A stretch of DNA of 64,000 bases, from assembly GCF_004138205.1 (NCBI RefSeq), contig NZ_RXNQ01000001.1:164335-228334 (forward strand), in the 5' to 3' direction. This stretch comes from Pedobacter sp. SYP-B3415. Its GTDB lineage: Bacteria; Bacteroidota; Bacteroidia; Sphingobacteriales; Sphingobacteriaceae. Of this stretch, positions 17,881-26,898 are shown piece after piece. Both the position numbers and the translations under genes were made by a program. The stretch's first letter is position 1. The number at the start of each line of letters is the position of its first letter. The notes under the pieces were generated by a model. That model searched no databases and had not been told where the DNA came from. It was given only the letters and a program-made list of their open reading frames with translations.

Positions 17881-19011
17881 ATGAAATTTGATTTACAGGC
17901 AAAAGACCTGTCATCCAAAGCCAGGGCCGGAGTAGTCACAACCGATCACGGGGCCATTCAGACGCCCATCTTCATGCCTGTTGGCACCGCCGGCACTGTT
18001 AAAGCGGTTCATCAGCGTGAGCTGAAAGAAGATATTGATGCGCAGATTATTCTGGGCAATACTTATCATCTTTACCTGCGCCCGGGCATAGACACCCTTG
18101 AAAGGGCCGGTGGCCTTCACAAATTTATTGGCTGGGACCGTCCGATTCTTACAGACAGCGGCGGCTATCAGGTCTATTCGCTGAGTAATGTCAGAAAGAT
18201 CAAGGAAGAGGGCGTTACTTTTAACTCGCATATCGATGGATCGCGGCATCTTTTTACGCCTGAATATGCTATGGATATCCAGCGCAGCATTGGTGCCGAT
18301 ATCATTATGGCTTTTGATGAATGTACACCCTACCCCTGCGATTACCGCTATGCCGCTGATTCGGTCGAGATGACACACCGCTGGCTTAAGCGCTGCTGCG
18401 CTCATTTTGACCGTACCGAACCAAAATATGGGTTCAGTCAGACGCTTTTTCCAATAGTACAGGGTTCTGTATACAAAGATCTGCGTATTAAATCTGCCGA
18501 ATTCATAGCCAGTATGGAGCGGGAAGGTAACGCCATCGGCGGACTTTCTGTTGGCGAGCCTGCCGAAGAAATGTATGCCATGACGGAAATCGTGTGCGAT
18601 ATTCTGCCTGAAGACCGGCCACGCTACCTGATGGGCGTGGGCACCCCCGTAAATATTCTTGAAAATATCGCACTCGGCGTTGATATGTTCGACTGCGTGA
18701 TGCCCACCCGCAATGCCCGAAACGGCATGTTGTTTACAAAACAAGGCATTATCAACATACGGAACAAAAAGTGGGAAAATGACTTCTCTGCTATTGAGGA
18801 AGACAGCGACCTTCTCGTTGACCGCATGCACACAAAAGCGTATCTTCGTCACCTGATCCACTCGAAAGAAATGTTAGGGGCGCAGATTGCTACGCTTCAC
18901 AATCTCCATTTCTATCTCTGGCTGGTTACTGAAGCCCGGAACCGCATTCTTGCGGGGACATTTTACGAATGGAAAAATAAAATGGTACAGATTTTAGGCA
19001 GTAAGTTGTAG
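17881..19011 (+). CDS. tgt: tRNA guanosine(34) transglycosylase
   Basis: A 376-residue TIM-barrel enzyme exchanging G34 of GUN-anticodon tRNAs for the queuosine precursor. Conserved blocks are LGNTYHLYLRPG, LTDSGGYQVYSL with a catalytic Asp, SIGADIIMAFDECTPYP, AIGGLSVGEP, YLMGVGTPVNILE and FDCVMPTRNARNG, with the nucleophilic Asp in GVDMFDCVMP. The zinc ligands CxCxxC of E. coli Tgt are replaced: the aligned segment reads EDSDLLVDRMHTKAYLRHL with no cysteine, while the distal His (TLHNLHFY) remains. Zinc-free Tgt is, to my recollection, general in Bacteroidota. The permease gene starts 1 bp after the stop. Confidence 0.93.
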   Translation: MKFDLQAKDLSSKARAGVVTTDHGAIQTPIFMPVGTAGTVKAVHQRELKEDIDAQIILGNTYHLYLRPGIDTLERAGGLHKFIGWDRPILTDSGGYQVYSLSNVRKIKEEGVTFNSHIDGSRHLFTPEYAMDIQRSIGADIIMAFDECTPYPCDYRYAADSVEMTHRWLKRCCAHFDRTEPKYGFSQTLFPIVQGSVYKDLRIKSAEFIASMEREGNAIGGLSVGEPAEEMYAMTEIVCDILPEDRPRYLMGVGTPVNILENIALGVDMFDCVMPTRNARNGMLFTKQGIINIRNKKWENDFSAIEEDSDLLVDRMHTKAYLRHLIHSKEMLGAQIATLHNLHFYLWLVTEARNRILAGTFYEWKNKMVQILGSKL

Positions 19012-19012
19012 C

Positions 19013-20116
19013 GTGAACTTCCTCAGAGAAAAGACAAACATTATAGACCGTTATATTGTACGGAAATACCTGGGTACATTTTTATTTACCCTGGGCATTT
19101 TTGTGCTGATCATTGTGATTTTTGACCTCTCTGAAAAGCTGGACGATTTCATGGAGAGCAAGCTGGATTTCTGGGGAATCCTGACTAAATATTATGCAGG
19201 CTCGGTACCGTTTTATGTCAATATGCTGTCGCCGCTAATCAATTTTATTGCGGTTATCTTTTTTACAGCGAAGATGGCAGACCAGACCGAAATTGTGCCG
19301 ATTCTCAGCGGTGGCGTAAGTTTTAACCGCTTTCTCGGCCCCTATTTTTTCTCTGCATTCCTGATCTTTGCGTTTAATCTCGCTTCTAATCTCTATGTTC
19401 TGCCCTATACGAATAAGCTTAAGAACGATTTTGAGAACACGTATGTGAAACGTAACGACCCTTCGTCAAAGTCAAATATTCACATGAAGCTGGATGACAA
19501 AACGTATATCTACATCGACAATTTCGATAACCGGACCAATATGGGCTACCGGTTTTCACTCGATAATTTCAACGGGGATGTGCTGGTCAAAAAACTGGTA
19601 GCCGATCAGATCAAATGGGATTCTACCAAACGTGTCTGGAAGCTGTCTAACTATTCTGTAAGAAGCGTAAACGGCTTAAAAGAACAGATGATCTACGGCA
19701 CAGGTAAGGAAAAAGACACGGTACTGGATATGCGACCTGATGATTTCTCTGCCTACGATAATGTTGTGCAAAACCTGAGCATGCGCGAGCTTTCAGATAA
19801 AATCAGGAAGGAAAAAACACGTGGGTCAGGCATCATGAACGACCTTCTTTTTGAACGTTACAAGCGTTATTTCCACCCGCTTTCGGCATTCGTACTTACG
19901 CTGATCGGCGTGGCACTATCAAGCAGAAAAGTGCGCGGCGGAGTAGGTTTACCTCTCGGTATCGGAATTGTTCTCAGCTTTTTATATATCGTACTAAACC
20001 AGTTTGCGCAAATGTTTTCGTTAAAGGGTGGCTTCCCGCCGCTCATATCAGCTATCCTGCCTACTGCCCTGTTTGGCGTTCTGGGCTTCGTGCTGCTCAA
20101 AAAGGCGCCGAAATAA
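19013..20116 (+). CDS. LptF/LptG family lipopolysaccharide export permease
   Basis: A 367-residue inner-membrane protein of the YjgP/YjgQ family. It opens with IIDRYIVRKYLGTFLFTLGIF, the first helix signature of LptF/LptG, has three N-terminal helices, a periplasmic beta-jellyroll of about 160 residues, and three C-terminal helices (FHPLSAFVLTLIGVALSSRK, GLPLGIGIVLSFLYIVLNQF and a last one). It forms the membrane part of the LptB2FG transporter that passes LPS to the periplasmic bridge. The start is a GTG one base after the tgt stop, so it is translated from the tgt transcript. Confidence 0.85.
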   Translation: MNFLREKTNIIDRYIVRKYLGTFLFTLGIFVLIIVIFDLSEKLDDFMESKLDFWGILTKYYAGSVPFYVNMLSPLINFIAVIFFTAKMADQTEIVPILSGGVSFNRFLGPYFFSAFLIFAFNLASNLYVLPYTNKLKNDFENTYVKRNDPSSKSNIHMKLDDKTYIYIDNFDNRTNMGYRFSLDNFNGDVLVKKLVADQIKWDSTKRVWKLSNYSVRSVNGLKEQMIYGTGKEKDTVLDMRPDDFSAYDNVVQNLSMRELSDKIRKEKTRGSGIMNDLLFERYKRYFHPLSAFVLTLIGVALSSRKVRGGVGLPLGIGIVLSFLYIVLNQFAQMFSLKGGFPPLISAILPTALFGVLGFVLLKKAPK

Positions 20117-20132
20117 CTTAAATTTGCGCTCA

Positions 20133-21077
20133 ATGATGAGCAATCCGACTGCCGTTGAGCAAACAACCGGCAAAAAAAATCTTTTGATTCTGCATTCCAC
20201 GGTATTTATCTGGGGCTTTACCGGCATTCTCGGAGCAGCAATTTCTATCGGCGCTGTGACGATGGTCTGGTACCGCGTACTGATCGCTACCCTGGCCCTC
20301 TGGATCTGGTTTATACTTTCAGGCAAGAAATACCGTACAGACCGCAAAAACCTGCTTAAATTATTTGGCGTGGGTGGTATTGTAGCGCTTCACTGGATCA
20401 TGTTTTTTCAATCGATCAAAACTTCAACAGTCTCTGTCGGCCTGGTTTGCCTCTCGTCCGTTACCCTCTTTACTTCTTTCCTGGAGCCGCTTCTCAAAAA
20501 ACAACGCATACACAAGGGCAATGTAATTGTTGGCATCATCATCATTCTGGGTATCATTCTGATCTTCAAATTCGAAACGGGATATGCCTGGGGTATTGCT
20601 GCCGGCCTGTTGGCAGCATTCTCGGCGAGCTTGTTTTCTACGCTGAATTCAAAGCTGGTCAACAAGCAGGAGCCCGTTGTGATCAGCTTCTACGAGATGA
20701 TTGCTGCCTTTGTATGGATCAGTATTTACCGTCTGTTTGATGGTTCCTTGCTACAGGAACGGTTTGACCTGTCGGCCAGCGACTGGCTCTTTCTCCTCGT
20801 TTTAGGGACGATCTGCACGGCATTGGCGTATGTCCTCGCGGTAGGCGTTATGCGGGAATTTTCTGCGTTTACAGTTGCGCTCGTGACCAATCTTGAACCT
20901 ATTTATGGCGTATTACTGGCCCTTTTGATTTTCGGCGCAAAAGAGCAGATGAGCCTGGGCTTTTACGCCGGCGCATGCCTCATCCTTGCTGCTGTATTTC
21001 TTTACCCAATGTATCTGAAACGACGTGCAGGCAGACATCTGAACAGGCCGAAAAACACTGTCGCAAAACAGGCATAA
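20133..21077 (+). CDS. EamA/DMT superfamily transporter
   Basis: A 314-residue protein with ten predicted membrane helices arranged as two EamA repeats. The first begins NLLILHSTVFIWGFTGILGA and contains VGGIVALHWIMFFQSIK; the second includes SDWLFLLVLGTICTALAYVLAV and AFTVALVTNLEPIYGVLLAL, the typical helix-9 motif. Members export amino acids or metabolites; the substrate cannot be read from sequence. The ATG at 20133 (or 20136) is preferred, since an upstream in-frame ATG would overlap the permease gene by about 90 bp without any added domain. Confidence 0.82.
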   Translation: MMSNPTAVEQTTGKKNLLILHSTVFIWGFTGILGAAISIGAVTMVWYRVLIATLALWIWFILSGKKYRTDRKNLLKLFGVGGIVALHWIMFFQSIKTSTVSVGLVCLSSVTLFTSFLEPLLKKQRIHKGNVIVGIIIILGIILIFKFETGYAWGIAAGLLAAFSASLFSTLNSKLVNKQEPVVISFYEMIAAFVWISIYRLFDGSLLQERFDLSASDWLFLLVLGTICTALAYVLAVGVMREFSAFTVALVTNLEPIYGVLLALLIFGAKEQMSLGFYAGACLILAAVFLYPMYLKRRAGRHLNRPKNTVAKQA

Positions 21078-21196
21078 CAGTCCATATACGACATCAAAAA
21101 TTTCCCAAAAAAAACGCCATAAAAACCCCGGGTTAACAACCAAAAAAACGCTCAATCCGGGGAGCCGGTTTTTACCCGCTTAGGGCGTTTTGCGAC
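21060..21196. repeat. Nested inverted repeats at the 3' end of the DMT gene
   Basis: GTCGCAAAAC (21060-21069, within the last codons) pairs with GTTTTGCGAC (21187-21196); inside, AAAACGCC (21111-21118) pairs with GGCGTTTT (21184-21191, sharing bases with the outer arm), and CCCCGG (21126-21131) pairs with CCGGGG. The outer and middle stems are mutually exclusive. There is no T-tract, so this is not a standard terminator. Confidence 0.4.
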
Positions 21197-22717
21197 ACTT
21201 AGCTTTTCACTCAATTCAGCCAGGAAAGCGGCCTTAAAAAGTTAACTTTTAAGACACGATTGTGAAGTCTGCAACGCGCCAGATTTTATCCCGGACAGGA
21301 CGCTTTTTCACATCCAAAACCGGTGAAAAAGACCGGTGAAAATGACAGGATCTGGAACCATATTTGAGGGGGTTTTAGCCCGTTGGAAACGACCAAAACG
21401 GCGTCCGCCTGCCTTGCCGGTCTCCCGAAAAAAGCAGCAAAAGATAGGCGCCGTAACCAGGTCTCATGCAAAAAGCATATGAACAAGACCGGCTGATTTA
21501 TACGAAATCAGGCTCCCGGAATGTTACAGATATTGCGCTTCCGGTTGCCGGATTTAGCTGCAAACAGTCCACCTTCCGGGCAGACCCTGAGGAGGTCGCA
21601 GCCAGTAAAGCAAGTCAAAAAACCATACTATATTAACTTAAATAAGCCAGGGCCCAGCGATACTTTGAGCGCCAAACCTCGGGAATTCCGGGCGAAGATA
21701 CAGCGGAATCCGCCAGCTGCTTACACCACAATTAGGTCTGCTCCGGGCTGAAATGAACATGTCTGATTCCTGTTCAGAGGAAAGCGGACCGCATGTATTT
21801 GGCCCTGAAATCATTTTAGAATGCCCTATACGCAAAGCAAAATTCTATGTCGCATATTACCCGCTGAGACAACTTTACGGCCTTTGGCATTTAAGTAATT
21901 CAGGTCAATACCAAGGATGCGTTACACCTTTGAGAACCCTAGACACGACCTTTCAGGCTGGAAACATTCCGAGGACTTTACATGTCGCTATACCCCCACG
22001 AAGCGTACATAGCGACTCCCGAACGATTCCAGATAACCTGAATTATTACCTTCGCTAAGTGCCGCCGGGCACGCGCTCTTTTCGGCTCAAAAAGCCTGCA
22101 ACTTCCATTTTTCAGTTGATGTTAGCATCCCTATAAACCATGTCAACATGGCAGCATACCCTACTTCCATATGACCAGAAACGATATCAGTAATGTGCGC
22201 TTTTCAGGTCAATTCGTGGCAGAAAGCAACATTACAGAAGGCCGGATTATCGCAAAAAAAGGTGACTGAAATATTTTATCCGCTGAGCTTTCACTGATAA
22301 TGCCGTTAGCAAAACCTATAAATTTTGCAGAGTTTATCGCCCACACTGATCGGTCCGGCAATCATTTCAACAACGATTAATACCGGCAATATTGAGTCGC
22401 TTAACGCTAATAAAGGCTTACATAAACTACACATTACATTTGGAAATAATCACGCAAGGCGCCGGCAATCCGATTAATTAGTGTATTTTCAGCACCTCAA
22501 AGTAGAATCAGATAATTTCAGCTTCATGATGGATTTAAAATTGAATAATGGAGAATTTTCGAGACGTTTTTATAAGATTACGACTGGATTAACCAAGATC
22601 ACATTTTCATCATTATCAGGATTTTGATTTGCTTTAACTTAAATTTTTAATGAATTTAAAGAATAGAACTAAAGTTTAAAATACTAATATTTTTAGCATA
22701 CACGGGAACGGCCGCAT
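21078..22717. other. 1.6-kb region without a convincing gene
   Basis: The longest reading frame (21753-22058, 101 codons) has no recognisable motif and an unlikely composition. Two short frames, 22171-22269 and about 22301-22382, look protein-like in places (for example FAEFIAHTDRSGNHF) and could be remnants of a decayed gene, which I cannot identify. A near-palindrome CTTAAAAAGTTAACTTTTAAG-like site lies at 21233-21253. From about 22500 the sequence becomes AT-rich up to the next gene and presumably holds its promoter. No tRNA, IS end or direct target repeat was seen. Confidence 0.55.
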
Positions 22718-25519
22718 ATGAATCCATTTAATAAACATACGATCAGCATTTTAAGCTTATTTATATCAACTTTTTATGCGCTACACTCAAATGCGCAACT
22801 CTTCCCCTCGGCCCAAAATCCGCTTAGTGTAAAATGGAGAAAAATTGACAGCGGAGGCTTCCGGATCATTTACCCCGTTGAGCTGGAGACTAACGCACAA
22901 AGAATGGCCACTACCCTACCAGCAATCTACCCCTCTATTGCAGCTGGCTACCGGCTAAAAGGAACGCGCATTCCTATCCTGTTGCAGAACCGGGGTGTGA
23001 TTGCAAACGGCTTTGTGCAACTGGGTCCGCGGAAGTCTGAGTTCTTTACTACTCCGCCCCAGGCATTCGACAGCCAGGACTGGCTGAACAACCTGGCTGT
23101 GCATGAACTCAGGCACATCGCGCAGTTTGACAAATTGACAGACTCTCAGCGCAAGCCCTTTCCTGAAATGATTTATTTTGCCTGGTTCGGACTGAGCATT
23201 CCAACCTGGTTTTTCGAAGGCGATGCTGTTGTGAATGAGACCGCCCTTACAATGTCGGGACGCGGGCGACAGCCTTCATGGATTATGGCCTGGCGTGCAA
23301 ATGTGCTTGAAGGAAAACGATACAGTTACAGCAAAGCGTACTTCGGTTCTAACCGGGATGTGACTCCCGGCTACTATCAACTGGGTTACGTGTTGATGGC
23401 CGATCTCAGAAATCAGTCAGGCCAGTTTTTCAGTGACAGCCTTTTGGCTGACATTAAAGAGCGCCCCTTCAGACCTTACCCGTTTTCGCAAAGCCTGAAA
23501 AAGCTAACCGGCCAGACGACGCGCCGGCATTTCCTCGCCAGTCAGGAGCGAGCCGCTGCCCAATGGTCTTCCCAGGCCGCAGCCACGCCGGTTGAAAATT
23601 ATCCGGAGTTACAGAGGCGTCCCCGGTTTGCAACTGACTACCACCTGCCGGTTCGCCTTCCTTCCGGAGAAGTCCTTGCATTAAAAAGCAGCAAGGCCGA
23701 GCCGCCGCATTTTGTTGTGATCGATTCAAACAAAAATGAGAAACGTCTCGTCGGAATCGGACGTCAGGAACTGCCCTGGTTCAGCTATGCCGCCGGCAAA
23801 ATTGTATGGGATGAAATCCGCGAAGATCCACGCTACAAACAGCGAACTTACAGCGTGATTTGCAGCTACGATTTCAGCACAAAAAAGACACAAAAAATAA
23901 GCAGCAGATCACGGCTTTTTTCGCCGTCATTTTCGGCCGACGGCAAACAGATTGTTGCGGTCAGTGTCGACCTTAAAAATGAGTTCAAACTCGTCGTTTT
24001 AGACGGCATAAACGGAGGGGTTCTGAAGACCTTTCAAAACCCGGAAAACCACATTCTCCAGACGCCGGCATTTGACCAGTCAGGCAGGCGCATCGCCTAC
24101 ATCGCGGTAAGCGAAAAAGGCAAGGCAATCTTTGAAGTTAACAGCAGAAATGAAACCAAGCAACTTACCCCGTTTGAAAGGCAACAACTGGGCAGACCCG
24201 TGTATGTCGGAGAAAATATCGCATTTAACGCCCATTACAGCGGCGTTGACAACATTTACATGCTGGACATCAAATCGAAAGAGATAAGCGCTCTGACAGC
24301 CTCTAAATACGGCGCTTTTAACCCTTCCCCGGCAGGCGGCAACCTGCTTGTGTTTAACAATTACACGGCGACCGGCATGACCATTGCAGAAACTAAGTTT
24401 GATCCAGCCGCGGTTCCGCAAAGTAACTTTCCGTTTTTTGCCGCCGCCGCTACAGCTCAGGAGGCAACCGGAAATATTTTTGAAGAGCCCGTCACCCAGG
24501 AGCCGAGGACTTCTTCAAAATACAGCCGCTTTGCAGATCTTTTAAATTTCCACAGCATTGTCCCCATCGTTGACGACCGGAACACTGCCGGGCTGGAGCT
24601 TCAGTCAGACAATCTGCTGAACACGTTTAGCGTTTACAGCGCGGCTAAATACCACAGCGATCTGAAACGTTTTGAGTACACGGCGGATATTTACTACCGT
24701 GCGTTATACCCCGTGATCAGCGTACTCTACCGGAACCGTCCACGCAGGACCTTCTACAGCAACCGAGGCGTCATGCAACAGGGCGACTGGCGCGAAAATT
24801 ATGTTAAACTAAGCGCATCCCTTCCATTATCTGTTAATGCAGGCAACCACAACTACAGTTTTTCGGCCCAGGCCGGCACGAGTTATACGGAGCGCTATGC
24901 ATTTCAGAATCTTCCAGCCAGCTTTGCCAGCAGCCAGCAATTTCCGCTTGAGTATGCTTTTTCATTCTCTCACCAGGTTCGCCGGGCGGAACGCGATATT
25001 GCGCCAAAGTTTGCACAGATCGTGAGATTTGGCTACGACCACCAGCCGTTCGATAAGGCTCTTCCAGGTCATATCCTATCGCTGGAAAGTTTCTTCTATT
25101 TTCCCGGACTGCTGAAAAATCATTCCACACTGGCCAGCTTCAGTTATCAGCAGGCCGAAGGAGCCAACCGTTTCGCCGTTGGCATACCCACCGTATACGG
25201 GTACAATAACATTCGCGCAAGAAGCACACTCCAAAACACCCTTTTGCTAAATTATCGTTTTCCTATAGCTTTTCCTGACTGGGAGATTGGACCGCTTGCC
25301 TACATCAGGAATATTCGGGGTGGTTTGTTTTCACACTATGAGAACATCGCCAAAGACACGAATTTATCAGAACCAAAAACTTTTGGCTTTGAATTGATGA
25401 GCAGCATGAACCTTTTGCGGTATCAACCTGTTATAGACCTCGGCGCCAGAGCGGTGTTTGTGAACAGAATTTATAATCAAAAGCCGATATTAGAATTTTC
25501 TTTTAATTACAGCTTTTAA
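22718..25519 (+). CDS. Exported protein with gluzincin-type peptidase domain, TolB-like propeller and C-terminal beta-barrel-like region
   Basis: A 933-residue protein with a signal peptide (ISILSLFISTFYALHSNAQ). Residues about 30-290 contain AVHELRHIAQF, an HExxH zinc motif, and some 40 residues later PTWFFEGDAVVNE, giving the downstream glutamate of clan MA(E) peptidases. The middle (about 300-580) carries repeated blades of TolB/WD40-like type (LFSPSFSADGKQIVAVS, HILQTPAFDQSGRRIAYIA, KYGAFNPSPAGGNLLVFNN). The last 330 residues are rich in alternating aromatic strands and end LEFSFNYSF, as outer-membrane barrels do. Function unknown; a surface or periplasmic protease is inferred. It stands alone and the lapA-like gene follows after 11 bp. 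Confidence 0.72.
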   Translation: MNPFNKHTISILSLFISTFYALHSNAQLFPSAQNPLSVKWRKIDSGGFRIIYPVELETNAQRMATTLPAIYPSIAAGYRLKGTRIPILLQNRGVIANGFVQLGPRKSEFFTTPPQAFDSQDWLNNLAVHELRHIAQFDKLTDSQRKPFPEMIYFAWFGLSIPTWFFEGDAVVNETALTMSGRGRQPSWIMAWRANVLEGKRYSYSKAYFGSNRDVTPGYYQLGYVLMADLRNQSGQFFSDSLLADIKERPFRPYPFSQSLKKLTGQTTRRHFLASQERAAAQWSSQAAATPVENYPELQRRPRFATDYHLPVRLPSGEVLALKSSKAEPPHFVVIDSNKNEKRLVGIGRQELPWFSYAAGKIVWDEIREDPRYKQRTYSVICSYDFSTKKTQKISSRSRLFSPSFSADGKQIVAVSVDLKNEFKLVVLDGINGGVLKTFQNPENHILQTPAFDQSGRRIAYIAVSEKGKAIFEVNSRNETKQLTPFERQQLGRPVYVGENIAFNAHYSGVDNIYMLDIKSKEISALTASKYGAFNPSPAGGNLLVFNNYTATGMTIAETKFDPAAVPQSNFPFFAAAATAQEATGNIFEEPVTQEPRTSSKYSRFADLLNFHSIVPIVDDRNTAGLELQSDNLLNTFSVYSAAKYHSDLKRFEYTADIYYRALYPVISVLYRNRPRRTFYSNRGVMQQGDWRENYVKLSASLPLSVNAGNHNYSFSAQAGTSYTERYAFQNLPASFASSQQFPLEYAFSFSHQVRRAERDIAPKFAQIVRFGYDHQPFDKALPGHILSLESFFYFPGLLKNHSTLASFSYQQAEGANRFAVGIPTVYGYNNIRARSTLQNTLLLNYRFPIAFPDWEIGPLAYIRNIRGGLFSHYENIAKDTNLSEPKTFGFELMSSMNLLRYQPVIDLGARAVFVNRIYNQKPILEFSFNYSF

Positions 25520-25530
25520 ACATCTATAAA

Positions 25531-25815
25531 ATGAGTGCAAAAACTATCTTCATTATCATCTTTACGGTCCTCGTAACCGTTTTCCTGATGGTTAATACCG
25601 ACGCGGTAGATTTTAACTTCCTGTTTGTCGAGGATGTTCCCGTTTCGAAACTGCTTGTCATCGGCGTTTGCGTGGTAATCGGCTTTATTCTTGGTTTCCT
25701 GGTAGGCAGACCAAAAACAACTGTCACGAGCTACGACGACCGCATTGACAGCACCACAACAAAAAGTGCTCCCGCCGATGGCCTGAGCGACGAAGACCGG
25801 GATTATATCCGGTAG
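25531..25815 (+). CDS. LapA family (DUF1049-like) small membrane protein
   Basis: 94 residues with two membrane helices: TIFIIIFTVLVTVFLMVNTD and LLVIGVCVVIGFILGFLVGR, separated by the short FNFLFVEDVPVSK loop that marks the LapA/DUF1049 family, and an acidic cytoplasmic tail. In E. coli LapA works with LapB in control of LPS synthesis; that role is not shown here, although an LptF/G gene lies 5 kb upstream. The start lies 11 bp after the preceding gene, suggesting co-transcription. Confidence 0.7.
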   Translation: MSAKTIFIIIFTVLVTVFLMVNTDAVDFNFLFVEDVPVSKLLVIGVCVVIGFILGFLVGRPKTTVTSYDDRIDSTTTKSAPADGLSDEDRDYIR

Positions 25816-25899
25816 GCCATGGTCCGTGCTTATTGGCCGGGATCTACCATCCATGGACCAATGCGCCGAAATCCGTATCTTGGTGCCGAAGCCCCGACT

Positions 25900-26898
25900 A
25901 TGATCAACGTACTCTTACTCATTACGGCAAAACACCGGCTGATCAGCACCGCTGTCATTCTCGACGTATTAGATACCGTTAACTTTTTTCATGAACAGGA
26001 AACGGGTCGGCCGTTTTTTGATGTCGGGATAACGGGTCTTGCGGGCGATCATACAGCGGCCACGCTGTATAAGAAGTATCGCCGCGTTGAACCGGGTGCG
26101 AATACACAGCCAAGTCTCCTGCTGATTCCGGCCTTTGAAACCACCGACATCCGGGCGGCCCTTTCGGAGAACAGGTCCTTTATCCCTGTAATCCGCGAGC
26201 TGCAGGCACGCGGCACTCAGGTTGCGAGTTTCTGCACCGGCGCATTCCTGCTTGCAGAAACGGGACTGTTAAACAACCGCAGGGCAACGACTCATATTCA
26301 AATGAGCCGTCCCTTCTCCATGCTTTTCCCTGAAGTTCAGCTTGATGTCTCTGCGGTTATCACCCATGAGAACGGAATTTATACCGGCGGCGGAGCAACC
26401 AGTACCTTCCACCTGCTGATCTACCTCATCGAGAAATATTGCGGAAAACCGATGGCTGTTAAAGTGGCTAAATTTTTCGCCATTGATATTGACCGGATCG
26501 GGCAATCTTATTTTGGCGTTATCCAGCCCGAACGCGCTCATGGCGACGAACTGGTCATTGCGCTGCAGGAAAAGATTGAGGCGGCCTTTAGCAAGCCGTC
26601 TGTGACCATTGAAGACATGACAGACAGCCTTCCATCCTGTAAAAGAAACCTTTTGAGAAGGTTTAAAAAAGCGTTGAATCTAACCCCCATTGAATACCTG
26701 CAGCGCACACGTATCGAAGCTGCCAGACAAATGCTTGAAGAAGACAGAAATGAAGGCATTTCAGATGTGATGTTCCGTTGCGGTTACAGCGACCCAAAAA
26801 CCTTCAGGAAATTATTCAAGCGAAACACCGGACTTACACCAAAGGCATACCGCGACAAGTATAACCGCAATCCGCAGCAACAGCCAGAACTTTTCTAA
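25900..26898 (+). CDS. GlxA-type transcriptional regulator (DJ-1/PfpI domain plus AraC helix-turn-helix)
   Basis: About 332 residues. The N-terminal DJ-1/PfpI-like domain includes SFCTGAFLLAETGLLNNRRAT, with a cysteine at the nucleophile elbow, and GIYTGGGATSTFHLLIYLIE. The C-terminal AraC domain has EDMTDSLPSCKRNLLRRFKK as the first helix-turn-helix and ISDVMFRCGYSDPKTFRKLF as the second. Regulators of this type often control amino-acid or aldehyde metabolism, but the target is unknown. I choose the ATG at 25900, which begins the domain; upstream ATGs at 25819 and 25861 add residues without family resemblance. It converges with ribE and overlaps it by 4 bp. Confidence 0.8.
   Translation: MINVLLLITAKHRLISTAVILDVLDTVNFFHEQETGRPFFDVGITGLAGDHTAATLYKKYRRVEPGANTQPSLLLIPAFETTDIRAALSENRSFIPVIRELQARGTQVASFCTGAFLLAETGLLNNRRATTHIQMSRPFSMLFPEVQLDVSAVITHENGIYTGGGATSTFHLLIYLIEKYCGKPMAVKVAKFFAIDIDRIGQSYFGVIQPERAHGDELVIALQEKIEAAFSKPSVTIEDMTDSLPSCKRNLLRRFKKALNLTPIEYLQRTRIEAARQMLEEDRNEGISDVMFRCGYSDPKTFRKLFKRNTGLTPKAYRDKYNRNPQQQPELF

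Noticed and set aside
17911..18861. 316-codon frame antisense to tgt
   Set aside because: The plus strand clearly encodes Tgt across this span; the antisense translation has no family motif and is a shadow of codon bias.
21753..22058. 101-codon frame in the 1.6-kb gap
   Set aside because: No motif, no start context and composition unlike neighbouring genes; kept only as part of the gap description.
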